Shown: positions 1 through 6,054 of the stretch, in pieces
Layout: every line of letters starts with the position of its first letter
How positions within the stretch are numbered: the stretch's first letter is position 1
Assembly: GCA_964478455.1 (NCBI GenBank)
Contig: CAYZJD010000052.1
Location: 1-17,168 of the forward strand
DNA from: CAYZJD01 sp964478455
GTDB lineage: Bacteria; Acidobacteriota; Terriglobia; Bryobacterales; Bryobacteraceae
Length of the DNA stretch: 17,168 bases
Direction: 5' to 3'
Made by a program: the position numbers and the translations under genes
The notes under the pieces: model-generated
What the model was told of the DNA's origin: nothing
Database searches by the model: none
The model's input: the letters and a program-made list of their open reading frames with translations, nothing else

Positions 1-706
1 CGACTGTGTCAGGAAGACTGTCCAGACTCCGGTCGATCATGTCTCCCGTCAGCACCACCAGGTCCGGGCGAAGCCGATTGACCAGGCTGACCCAATGTTC
101 CAACTCCTTGCGCCGAATGTACGGCCCCACGTGCAGATCGGTAAGCTGCACAATCGTCAGACCGTCGAGGGACCGCGGCAGGTGAGGCATCGGAATGGCC
201 AGCTCCGGGGAAACATCCACCTCGTCGAAGGAATCAAAGAGCTTGTAAGCCGAGGCCCCGTAGACGGTCGGCACAAGAAGCCCGGCGCTGCCCGTGAAGA
301 AGCTCCGGCGGGAGATCACCGCCACGCCCGCTAACGAACCGGCTTCCGTATTCGGCCGGCTCCGGCCTGCCAGTCTCTTCACGCCCTTGCCGGCAGCCCA
401 AATGATGTATGCCGGCGCCAGGATGACGGTGCACAGCAAGGCAGTGGTATACCAGGCCAGCGAAGGATAGAAGATCGCGCGCAGCGTCGAGGCGGGAAGG
501 TCGTAGAAGAGATACTCATACAACGAGCGGACCCAAAAAAGACTAATGGGAATGTTCAGCACCAGGACGGCAAGGCTCACGCAGGTCAAAACCACTCGCC
601 GCCGGGACTTGGGCCGGACCCAGGCATTCACAGCGCGATAGACCGCAAATAGTGGAAGGACGTTGAGCAGAACCAGGACGGAAGAGATGATGGAACGGAT
701 CCCCAT
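1..706 (-). CDS. Membrane-anchored metallophosphoesterase, C-terminus cut off by window edge
   Basis: Only the first 235 codons are present; the gene runs off the left edge. Reading the minus strand from the ATG at 706 gives three hydrophobic segments (about residues 5-30, 38-58 and 78-105). A twin-arginine-like SRRSFF motif and another hydrophobic stretch follow (about 130-150), and then the calcineurin-like phosphoesterase core. Two metal-site motifs are visible: TDLHVG (the DxH motif) and LTGDMID (the GD motif). The later GNH(D/E) and GHxH motifs would lie outside the window. The family (YkuE/YaeI-like) cleaves phosphoesters, often in nucleotides or lipid intermediates, at the membrane; the substrate cannot be told here. 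The ATG at 706 is the first start after an in-frame TAA, with a weak AGGCGG upstream. It is divergent from the Tat-enolase gene. Confidence 0.85.
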   Translation of the reverse strand, partial: MGIRSIISSVLVLLNVLPLFAVYRAVNAWVRPKSRRRVVLTCVSLAVLVLNIPISLFWVRSLYEYLFYDLPASTLRAIFYPSLAWYTTALLCTVILAPAYIIWAAGKGVKRLAGRSRPNTEAGSLAGVAVISRRSFFTGSAGLLVPTVYGASAYKLFDSFDEVDVSPELAIPMPHLPRSLDGLTIVQLTDLHVGPYIRRKELEHWVSLVNRLRPDLVVLTGDMIDRSLDSLPDTV

Positions 707-741
707 ACGCGAATCGCTCGGCCGCCTGTGAGTTTAACCGA

Positions 742-773
742 ATTATAGCAGGAGCCTCAAACCTTGATTTCAA
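742..773 (-). promoter_or_regulatory. Promoter for the metallophosphoesterase gene
   Basis: On the minus strand, 747-742 reads TATAAT, a perfect -10 box, and the TGC just before it makes an extended -10 (TGnTATAAT). A TTGAAA lies at 773-768, 20 nt upstream. That is longer than the ideal 17 nt, so the extended -10 probably carries the promoter. The predicted start near 735 leaves a leader of about 30 nt before the ATG at 706. Confidence 0.55.
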
Positions 774-799
774 CGGGGAGGTCCGAATCGCGTCGTGGC

Positions 800-879
800 G
801 TGGCGTGGGACAACGTCACGGCGAGCTGACTTCCAAGGGGGACGGGCATGTGCTTTTCTGAGGAGTGGGCCCACGCCAC
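800..879 (+). repeat. 10-bp inverted repeat in the leader of the Tat-enolase gene
   Basis: GTGGCGTGGG at 800-809 is the exact reverse complement of CCCACGCCAC at 870-879, about 60 nt apart. The right arm overlaps a second, local palindrome, GTGGGCCCAC at 865-874. The spacer at 707-930 contains no gene. It holds the minus-strand promoter, these repeats and the ribosome binding site of the next gene. An operator or a 5' leader structure is possible, and neither can be shown from the sequence. Confidence 0.4.
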
Positions 880-930
880 CGCACCGATGAAGCCGGCAGC
901 ACTCTTTATGAAATTCACAGGAGGAAAGAC

Positions 931-2295
931 ATGCATGAGAGACAGCGACTGAGCCGCCGTGGATTGCTGGCAGGCGGAGCAGCTTTCGGACCAATGCTGA
1001 AGCTTGCGGAACGCGACGCAGTTGCGCGGGATCGGCAGCCTGGGAGCATCAACAGGAACTCCGCGCCCAGCAAGTTGAGGATCACCGACATGCGAGCGTG
1101 CAGGATCGCTTCCGGGCTCGACTATCCGATTATCCGCATCGACACCAACCAGGGTGTCTATGGCCTTGGCGAGGTCCGCGACGCCGGAGTTGAAGGCATT
1201 GCCCTGGTACTCAAGCCGCACCTGGTCGGCAGGGATCCTCTCAACATTGAGCCGACTCTGGACTCTATCCGGAAGTTCTCCAACCACCTGCATCTGGGGG
1301 GCGGCTTCAGCGCGGTGGACATCGCTCTGCACGATATTGCGGGCAAGGTCTATGGGGTTCCCTGCTGGCGGCTGCTTGGCTCCAGGTATCGCGAGCGCGT
1401 GCGCGTCTATTGCCATCTTCCATCGACGAGTGATCCCAAGGCGTTCGCGGAGGGGGTCCGGCGGCGGAAGGAGATGGGATTCACCATGTTCAAGACGAGC
1501 TGGTCGGCCAGCCTGGTTGCGAAGACGCCCGGCGCGGTGAACGAGAACGGGGTCGCCACCGAGAAGGGATTGAAGCTGATGTGCGAGCGCCTGGACATGA
1601 TACGGGACGCGATTGGCTGGGAGGCCTCCTTGGCGCTGGACCACCTCGGCTCCAGGCTGCGAGTGAACGATTGCATCCGGTACGTCAAGGCGCTGGAGCC
1701 TTACCAGTTGGTGTTTGCGGAGGACGTGTTGCCGGCCCTTCCTGGCGAACCAGGTTACGGCGGAAACATTTCGCGGGACTGGCGCCGCTACAAGGAAATC
1801 AAAGAGGCAACAACCACGCCCCTGGCGGTGGGTGAGGATCTATTCGGGTTGGAGGAAGGGTTTGTGGACTTCATCGACAACCGGGCCGTCGACGTCATCC
1901 ACATTGAGCCGCTGACCGCGGGAGGCATCCGGGAGACCAAGCGCATCGCCGACTACGCGGCCCTGAAGAGTATTCCCACCGCGGTGCATTGCTGCGTATC
2001 GCCGCTGGGCACCATTGCCGACGTCCACGTGATCGCAACCATCCGGGACTTCATCGCGCTGGAGAGAGATAACGTCTACCTGGATCTGCCATGGTGGCAG
2101 GATCTGGTAACGGGCATTCCGAAGCCGATCATTCAGAACGGCTACATTCCGGTGCCCGAGAAGCCGGGCCTCGGAGTCGAACTGAACGATGAGGTGGTCA
2201 AGCAGCACCTCCGGGTGCCAGGCTACTTCGAGCCCACGCCACAGTACGACACGTACATTCTGGACGATTATCGACCCGGTGGGCCGGTGAAGTAG
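931..2295 (+). CDS. Enolase-superfamily (mandelate racemase/muconate lactonizing type) protein with Tat signal peptide
   Basis: The protein has 454 residues. The start is the ATG at 931, because a perfect AGGAGG lies 6 nt before it (919-924); an in-frame ATG at 865 has no such site. The N-terminus has the twin-arginine pattern SRRGLLAGGAAFG (residues 8-20), so the folded enzyme is probably exported. An MR/MLE N-terminal domain (about 48-150) and a TIM-barrel domain follow. Likely metal ligands are D237 (LALDH), E264 (FAED) and E302 (GED). K188 (FKTSW) and a D321/H353 pair (VDVIHIEP, AVHCC) sit where the superfamily places its acid/base residues. The family abstracts a proton alpha to a carboxylate, giving racemisation, dehydration or cycloisomerisation of sugar acids and similar compounds; the substrate here is unknown. 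The gene is monocistronic, with a probable terminator downstream. Confidence 0.9.
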   Translation: MHERQRLSRRGLLAGGAAFGPMLKLAERDAVARDRQPGSINRNSAPSKLRITDMRACRIASGLDYPIIRIDTNQGVYGLGEVRDAGVEGIALVLKPHLVGRDPLNIEPTLDSIRKFSNHLHLGGGFSAVDIALHDIAGKVYGVPCWRLLGSRYRERVRVYCHLPSTSDPKAFAEGVRRRKEMGFTMFKTSWSASLVAKTPGAVNENGVATEKGLKLMCERLDMIRDAIGWEASLALDHLGSRLRVNDCIRYVKALEPYQLVFAEDVLPALPGEPGYGGNISRDWRRYKEIKEATTTPLAVGEDLFGLEEGFVDFIDNRAVDVIHIEPLTAGGIRETKRIADYAALKSIPTAVHCCVSPLGTIADVHVIATIRDFIALERDNVYLDLPWWQDLVTGIPKPIIQNGYIPVPEKPGLGVELNDEVVKQHLRVPGYFEPTPQYDTYILDDYRPGGPVK

Positions 2296-2317
2296 GTCTG
2301 GCGAAGGGACTGCGGCT

Positions 2318-2344
2318 GGCGGACCATTTCGAAGGTCGCCTTTT
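2318..2344 (+). terminator. Probable rho-independent terminator after the Tat-enolase gene
   Basis: GGCGGACC (2318-2325) pairs with GGTCGCC (2334-2340) around an 8-nt loop, with one G bulged, and TTTT follows (2341-2344). It begins 22 nt after the stop codon at 2293-2295. The T-run is short. It has no T-run on the minus strand, so it would not also stop the converging toxin-antitoxin transcript. Confidence 0.45.
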
Positions 2345-2376
2345 CAAGCGAAGTGTGTACGGGCCTTCTGTATCCT

Positions 2377-2670
2377 CTACGTCCGATGAATCGCCTTCAC
2401 CGCCACCTGTGGCTCGTGCGCGATGATCTTCAAGAGAGCAGCCGCAGGCCCGGTCGGACGGCGGCGGTCCTGCTCCCAGTTTTGAAGTGTCTTTACGCTG
2501 ACGCCAATCAAGCGCGCGAAATCCGACTGCGAGAGGCTGGTTCGTTCGCGAATCGCCCGGATCCCGGAAGACCGGATTTCAAACCGGCGCGAGGGTTTCC
2601 TCTGACCGCGCAGAATCGCTCCGCCTTCTCGCACGCTTTCCAGCAGTTCTTCAAACATCTTCGGCTTCAT
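2377..2670 (-). CDS. NadS/HigA-type helix-turn-helix antitoxin
   Basis: The product is 97 residues, starting with MKPKMFEELLESVREGGAIL. An N-terminal helical segment is followed by a Cro/XRE helix-turn-helix at about residues 46-68 (LSQSDFARLIGVSVKTLQNW). The opening motif and the LSQ..FA.LIGVS..TLQNWEQ.RR core match the NadS/HigA antitoxins that partner RelE/HigB2 toxins. It should bind and neutralise the upstream toxin and repress the shared promoter by its DNA-binding domain. Its ATG lies inside the toxin gene, a 20-nt overlap that implies translational coupling. The toxin-first order is typical of hig systems. It converges on the Tat-enolase gene, with 81 nt between stops. Confidence 0.88.
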   Translation of the reverse strand: MKPKMFEELLESVREGGAILRGQRKPSRRFEIRSSGIRAIRERTSLSQSDFARLIGVSVKTLQNWEQDRRRPTGPAAALLKIIAHEPQVAVKAIHRT

Positions 2671-2995
2671 CGCTGAACTCCTCCCTGACTACCTTGGCGA
2701 GCTGTGCCGCCTGCCTCGGGGTCAGATCAGCCGACACGTTCTTAGGATATGCATAGAGCAGCAAGATCAAGTCCTTTCGAACCGCCCAGTAGTAAATGAT
2801 GCGGGCGCCCCCGCGCTTGCCGCGCGAACCAACCGCCACGCGAATCTTGCGTATTCCGCCACCACCCTTGATAAGAGCGCCAAGGCCTGGATTCGCCGCC
2901 AGCCAGCCCTGAAATTCCGCATACTCTTCATCGCTGAGCAGAGCCGTGATCTGCCTCGTAAAGGTGGAAGTTTCGATCAGCTCCACTTGCTTCAT
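2651..2995 (-). CDS. RelE/HigB2-family toxin
   Basis: The product is 114 residues, beginning MKQVELIETSTFTRQI. Conserved family features are LSDEEYAEFQ, a glycine-rich turn with IRKIRV, RGKRGGARIIYYW (about residues 57-69), LLLLYAYPKN, and a C-terminal helix after the DLTPRQ segment. RelE/HigB2 toxins cut mRNA on the ribosome. The reading frame stays open to 3097. The ATG at 2995 was chosen because its N-terminus lines up with HigB2 proteins as I recall them (MKxV..E.xxF). A perfect 19-bp palindrome abuts this ATG. If the promoter proposed at 2993-3022 is the real one, translation might instead begin at the GTG at codon 4 (2986). All visible core residues look intact, so the toxin is likely functional. 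Confidence 0.88.
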   Translation of the reverse strand: MKQVELIETSTFTRQITALLSDEEYAEFQGWLAANPGLGALIKGGGGIRKIRVAVGSRGKRGGARIIYYWAVRKDLILLLYAYPKNVSADLTPRQAAQLAKVVREEFSDEAEDV

Positions 2996-3022
2996 TATCC
3001 GCCATTGGCGGATAGCGGTCAA
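2993..3022 (-). promoter_or_regulatory. Putative autoregulated promoter/operator of the toxin-antitoxin pair
   Basis: TATCCGCCATTGGCGGATA at 2996-3014 is a perfect inverted repeat: 9-bp arms around one central base. On the minus strand it lies between TTGACC (3022-3017) and GATAAT (2999-2994), 17 nt apart, a good -35/-10 pair. A repressor on the palindrome would cover the promoter, as expected for HTH antitoxin autoregulation. The -10 box overlaps the toxin ATG. So either transcription begins further upstream and this is only an operator, or translation starts downstream of the ATG. Confidence 0.55.
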
Positions 3023-3093
3023 GCCGCGCGCCGACGCGAGAGTTCTATGACGAACGCGTCTGTCCCACGTGACTGTTGGGGCAGCGTAGCCTG

Positions 3094-4797
3094 TCACCGT
3101 ATTTCGCGAGTCTCCCTAACCATGGAGACCAGCCGCAGAGCTTCCGCGCGGTCGTAGCCGAAGCGTACCAAGGCCTGGCGAACCATCTCGACGCCGCCTT
3201 CGAACTCCGGCTGAATGGCGGCCTCGACCCCGAGTTTGCGCAACTCGGGGACATGGTGGTCCCGGGCCGCGCGGGCAATCACGGACAACGATGGGTTCAG
3301 GCGCCGAGCGCGCTCGACGCTTAAGCGCACGCTGCTCTGATCCGGCACAGCCAGGACGAGTATCTTCGCGATCTCGATCCGAGCCGCACGCAGGACCTCC
3401 TCGCGAGTGACATCGCCCCAGACCACGGGCACGCCCTCTGCCGCGAGGTCGCTGAGCGAGGCGTGATTCAGCTCGATGACAACCAGCGGGATGCCGGCCG
3501 CACGAAGCACGCGCGCCACCGTCCGGCCGGTGCGTCCATAGCCGGCCACCACCACGTGGCTCTGCAAGGCATTTGCCGGCAGTTCTATCGTTCTAGGGGG
3601 CGGGCCCGGCTTGCGCCAGCGGCGCCAGGCGCGCCCGAGCGGGAGCGCGGCGCTCGAGACGAGCGGCGACAGGGCCATGGTGAGGACGGTGCAGCTCAGC
3701 GCAAGGTCGTAGCTAGCCTTGGACAAGAAGCCGGCGCTGAATCCGCTCCGTGCCAGCACGAAACTGAACTCGCCGATCTGGGACAGGCCCAGCCCAATGA
3801 TCCACGGCGCCATGTAGACGTAGCCGAAGGCTCTGGCCAGCCCGCCCAGGATCACGGCCTTGCCGAGGAAGATCAGCGCCACCACGGAAACGATTGTGCC
3901 GGCATGAGCCAGCACGTAACGTGGATCAAGCAGCATTCCGATGCTGACGAAGAAGAGCAGCCCAAAGATGTCGCGAAGGGGAACCACATCGCTCAGGGCC
4001 TGATGGCTGAGCTCGGATTCGCTGAGAACGATGCCCGCGACGAAGGCTCCCAGCGCGAACGACAGGCCGAGGCTGTGGGTCGCATATCCTACGCCGACGC
4101 CGGCGGCAACGACGGAGACGAGGAACAACTCCCTGGAGCCCCAGGTGAGGATGCGCCGCAGCAGCGCGGGCAACAGCCGCGTGCCGACGGCGACCATGGC
4201 AACGAGGAAAGCGGCGGCGACGGCCACGGCCTTTGCGAGCTTCGGAAGCACATTCTCCACGTCGCCCGCGCCCAGTTGCGGCAGGATGATCAACATCGGA
4301 ATCACCGCCAGGTCCTGGACCACGAGCACCCCGATCATGGCCCGGCTGGCCAGGGTCGATGTAACGCCGCCCGCGGACAGGGTCTTGAGCACGATGGTGG
4401 TGCTCGAAAGAGCGACCATGGCGCCGAACCAGGCTGACTCCACGGCGGACATGCCCAAGGCCTTCGAGCCGGCCAGCGCTCCGGCGGCACAGGTGAGCAG
4501 AATCTGAACCGGACCGCCAACCAGGGCGATGCGACGAACCGGCTGCAAATCGCGAAAGGAGATCTCCAGTCCAACTGAAAACAGAAGCAGGGCAACTCCG
4601 ATTTCGGCCAGCAGCTCAACGTCGCGCACCTGGCTGACCGTGGGTCCCGCCGTGTGCGGGCCGACAAACACCCCGGCGGCGACGTATCCCACCAACAGCG
4701 GCAAACGAAGAACGCGGGCAAGCAGGCCGCCGAAGAGACCCGCGACGACGATCAGGACGAAATCAGCGGCGATACCCAAGGGGACGTCCGCCTGCAT
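3094..4797 (-). CDS. KefB-type monovalent cation:proton antiporter (CPA2) with C-terminal RCK domain
   Basis: The protein has 567 residues, starting at the ATG at 4797 (MQADVPLGIAADFVL) with AGGA just upstream. The same frame stays open further upstream, across the dehydratase gene, but that part is not real coding. About residues 8-390 form some 12 membrane segments of the Na+/H+ exchanger fold. They include LLLFSVGLE (70-78), the ion-site motif QDLAVIP (161-167, D162) and a LGLSQIGEFSFVL helix (335-348). A cytosolic RCK/TrkA-N domain follows at about 413-530, with the nucleotide-binding loop GYGRTG (419-424), the acidic E442 after strand 2, and GD at 461-462. There is no full TrkA-C domain. 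Proteins of this type exchange K+ (or Na+) for H+ across the inner membrane and are gated by nucleotide or other ligands. It lies 77 nt after the dehydratase gene, with a hairpin in that gap. Confidence 0.92.
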   Translation of the reverse strand: MQADVPLGIAADFVLIVVAGLFGGLLARVLRLPLLVGYVAAGVFVGPHTAGPTVSQVRDVELLAEIGVALLLFSVGLEISFRDLQPVRRIALVGGPVQILLTCAAGALAGSKALGMSAVESAWFGAMVALSSTTIVLKTLSAGGVTSTLASRAMIGVLVVQDLAVIPMLIILPQLGAGDVENVLPKLAKAVAVAAAFLVAMVAVGTRLLPALLRRILTWGSRELFLVSVVAAGVGVGYATHSLGLSFALGAFVAGIVLSESELSHQALSDVVPLRDIFGLLFFVSIGMLLDPRYVLAHAGTIVSVVALIFLGKAVILGGLARAFGYVYMAPWIIGLGLSQIGEFSFVLARSGFSAGFLSKASYDLALSCTVLTMALSPLVSSAALPLGRAWRRWRKPGPPPRTIELPANALQSHVVVAGYGRTGRTVARVLRAAGIPLVVIELNHASLSDLAAEGVPVVWGDVTREEVLRAARIEIAKILVLAVPDQSSVRLSVERARRLNPSLSVIARAARDHHVPELRKLGVEAAIQPEFEGGVEMVRQALVRFGYDRAEALRLVSMVRETREIR

Positions 4798-4840
4798 GAT
4801 CCTGATTGTCGCTCGGAAGAGTGCCTGGCGTAGAGGCTCC

Positions 4841-4868
4841 AGTGGGAGACGGAAGCGTCTGCCCCACT
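4841..4868. repeat. Intergenic hairpin between dehydratase and antiporter genes
   Basis: AGTGGGAGACG (4841-4851) pairs with CGTCT (4856-4860) and CCCACT (4863-4868) around a GAAG loop, with a 2-nt bulge: 11 base pairs in all. No T-run follows on either strand, so a plain terminator is unlikely. It begins 7 nt after the dehydratase stop on the minus strand. There it could protect the upstream mRNA or act as a processing site. Confidence 0.5.
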
Positions 4869-4874
4869 GCCCCC

Positions 4875-6038
4875 TCACCAATCCGCCACTGAGCCGTCGC
4901 GGTGGAAGGACTCCATGGTGACCTCGGGCTGCCAGGGGTGTTTGGCTGCTTCGGTTTCGTTGATGTCGATGCCGAGGCCGGGCTTGACGAGCGGGCGGAC
5001 GCTGCCGGTTTCGACGTTCAGAGGTTCGGTGAGGATATCGTTGCGCCAGGGCACATCGGCGCGGACCACTTCCTGGATCAGGTAGTTGGGCACGGCGAAG
5101 CCGACGTGCAATGACGCCGCCGTGCTGACGGGCCCCTGCGGGTTGTGGCAGGCGATGGGAACCAAGTACGTCTCGGCCATGGCGGCGATGCGGCGCGCCT
5201 CGCTGATTCCGCCGCAGTGGGAGACGTCGGGCTGGATGATTGAGACCGCGCGCTTCTCGAGAAGCTCGCGGAACTCCCAGCGGCCCACCAGCCGCTCGCC
5301 GGTGGCGATGGGAAAGGGCAGCGCGCGCTTCACTTCGAGCAGCGCGTCCGCGTGCTCGGGCCAGCACGGCTCCTCGTACCAGTAGAGGTTGTAGTCGGCG
5401 AGCATCCGGCCGAACTGGATCGCCGCGGCGGGCGTGGTGCGCGCGTGCAGGTCGAGCATGATGTCGATCTCGTCGCCGACGGCCTTCCGCATCGCCTCGA
5501 CCGACCGGGCCGCCTGCTTCAGCGTGGCGGCGCTCTCGATCAGCTCGGCCACCGGGATGGGCATCGCCTTGACGGCGGTAAAACCCTTGGCGACGCTCTT
5601 GAGCGCCAGTTCCGCGAACTGCTCCGGCCCGCCGGTCTTGTACATGCCTTCGAGGGAGCCGCCCCCGAGGTGGTCGTAGAGCCGCAGCGAGTCGCGCACC
5701 GGACCGCCGAGCAGCTCGCACACGGGCTTGCCCAGTTCCTTCCCCTTGATGTCCCACAGGGCCTGGTCGATGCCGCTGATGGCGGTGTAGTTCGTGATGC
5801 CGCCGCGCCAGAAATACTGGCGGTGCATCACCTGCCAGAGATGCTCGACACGCCGCGGATCCTGGCCGATGAGAAGCACGGACAAATCCTCGACCGCGCC
5901 GGCCACGCCCTTGGTTTTCCATTCGAGGGTGGCCTCGCCCCAGCCATAAAGACCGGGCTCGCTGGTCTCGACCTTGACCAGCACCCAGTTGCGCATGCGC
6001 GCGTTGACCACCAGAGTCCTGATGCGGGTGATCTTCAT
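4875..6038 (-). CDS. Galactonate-dehydratase-like enolase-superfamily enzyme
   Basis: The protein has 387 residues, from the ATG at 6038 with GGGAG upstream at good spacing. It has no signal peptide and is probably cytosolic. An MR/MLE N-terminal domain (1-120) precedes the barrel. Visible active-site elements are D196 and H198 in LDLHAR, the YEEP acid pair (222-223), E248 in ATGER, D271 in QPDVSHCGG and H298 in CHNPQGP. The DxH motif, the RWEF segment after ATGER and the late histidine resemble D-galactonate dehydratase (DgoD), which dehydrates the aldonate to a 2-keto-3-deoxy sugar acid. Related dehydratases act on gluconate, mannonate and others, so the substrate is not certain. It begins 16 nt after the secreted helical protein's gene, so the two are likely co-transcribed. 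It is only distantly related to the Tat-exported family member at 931-2295. Confidence 0.9.
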   Translation of the reverse strand: MKITRIRTLVVNARMRNWVLVKVETSEPGLYGWGEATLEWKTKGVAGAVEDLSVLLIGQDPRRVEHLWQVMHRQYFWRGGITNYTAISGIDQALWDIKGKELGKPVCELLGGPVRDSLRLYDHLGGGSLEGMYKTGGPEQFAELALKSVAKGFTAVKAMPIPVAELIESAATLKQAARSVEAMRKAVGDEIDIMLDLHARTTPAAAIQFGRMLADYNLYWYEEPCWPEHADALLEVKRALPFPIATGERLVGRWEFRELLEKRAVSIIQPDVSHCGGISEARRIAAMAETYLVPIACHNPQGPVSTAASLHVGFAVPNYLIQEVVRADVPWRNDILTEPLNVETGSVRPLVKPGLGIDINETEAAKHPWQPEVTMESFHRDGSVADW

Positions 6039-6054
6039 TTTCAGCTCCCGCCGA

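Noticed and set aside
4798..5922. N-terminal extension of the antiporter frame (about 375 extra codons)
   Set aside because: It overlaps the conserved dehydratase gene in another frame and is Arg/Ala/Gly-rich without motifs. The normal antiporter N-terminus begins at the ATG at 4797.
931..6038. Idea that the two enolase-superfamily genes are a recent duplication
   Set aside because: Their active-site motifs and lengths differ (LALDH/VHCC against LDLHAR/CHNPQGP; Tat signal against none), so they are distant superfamily members.
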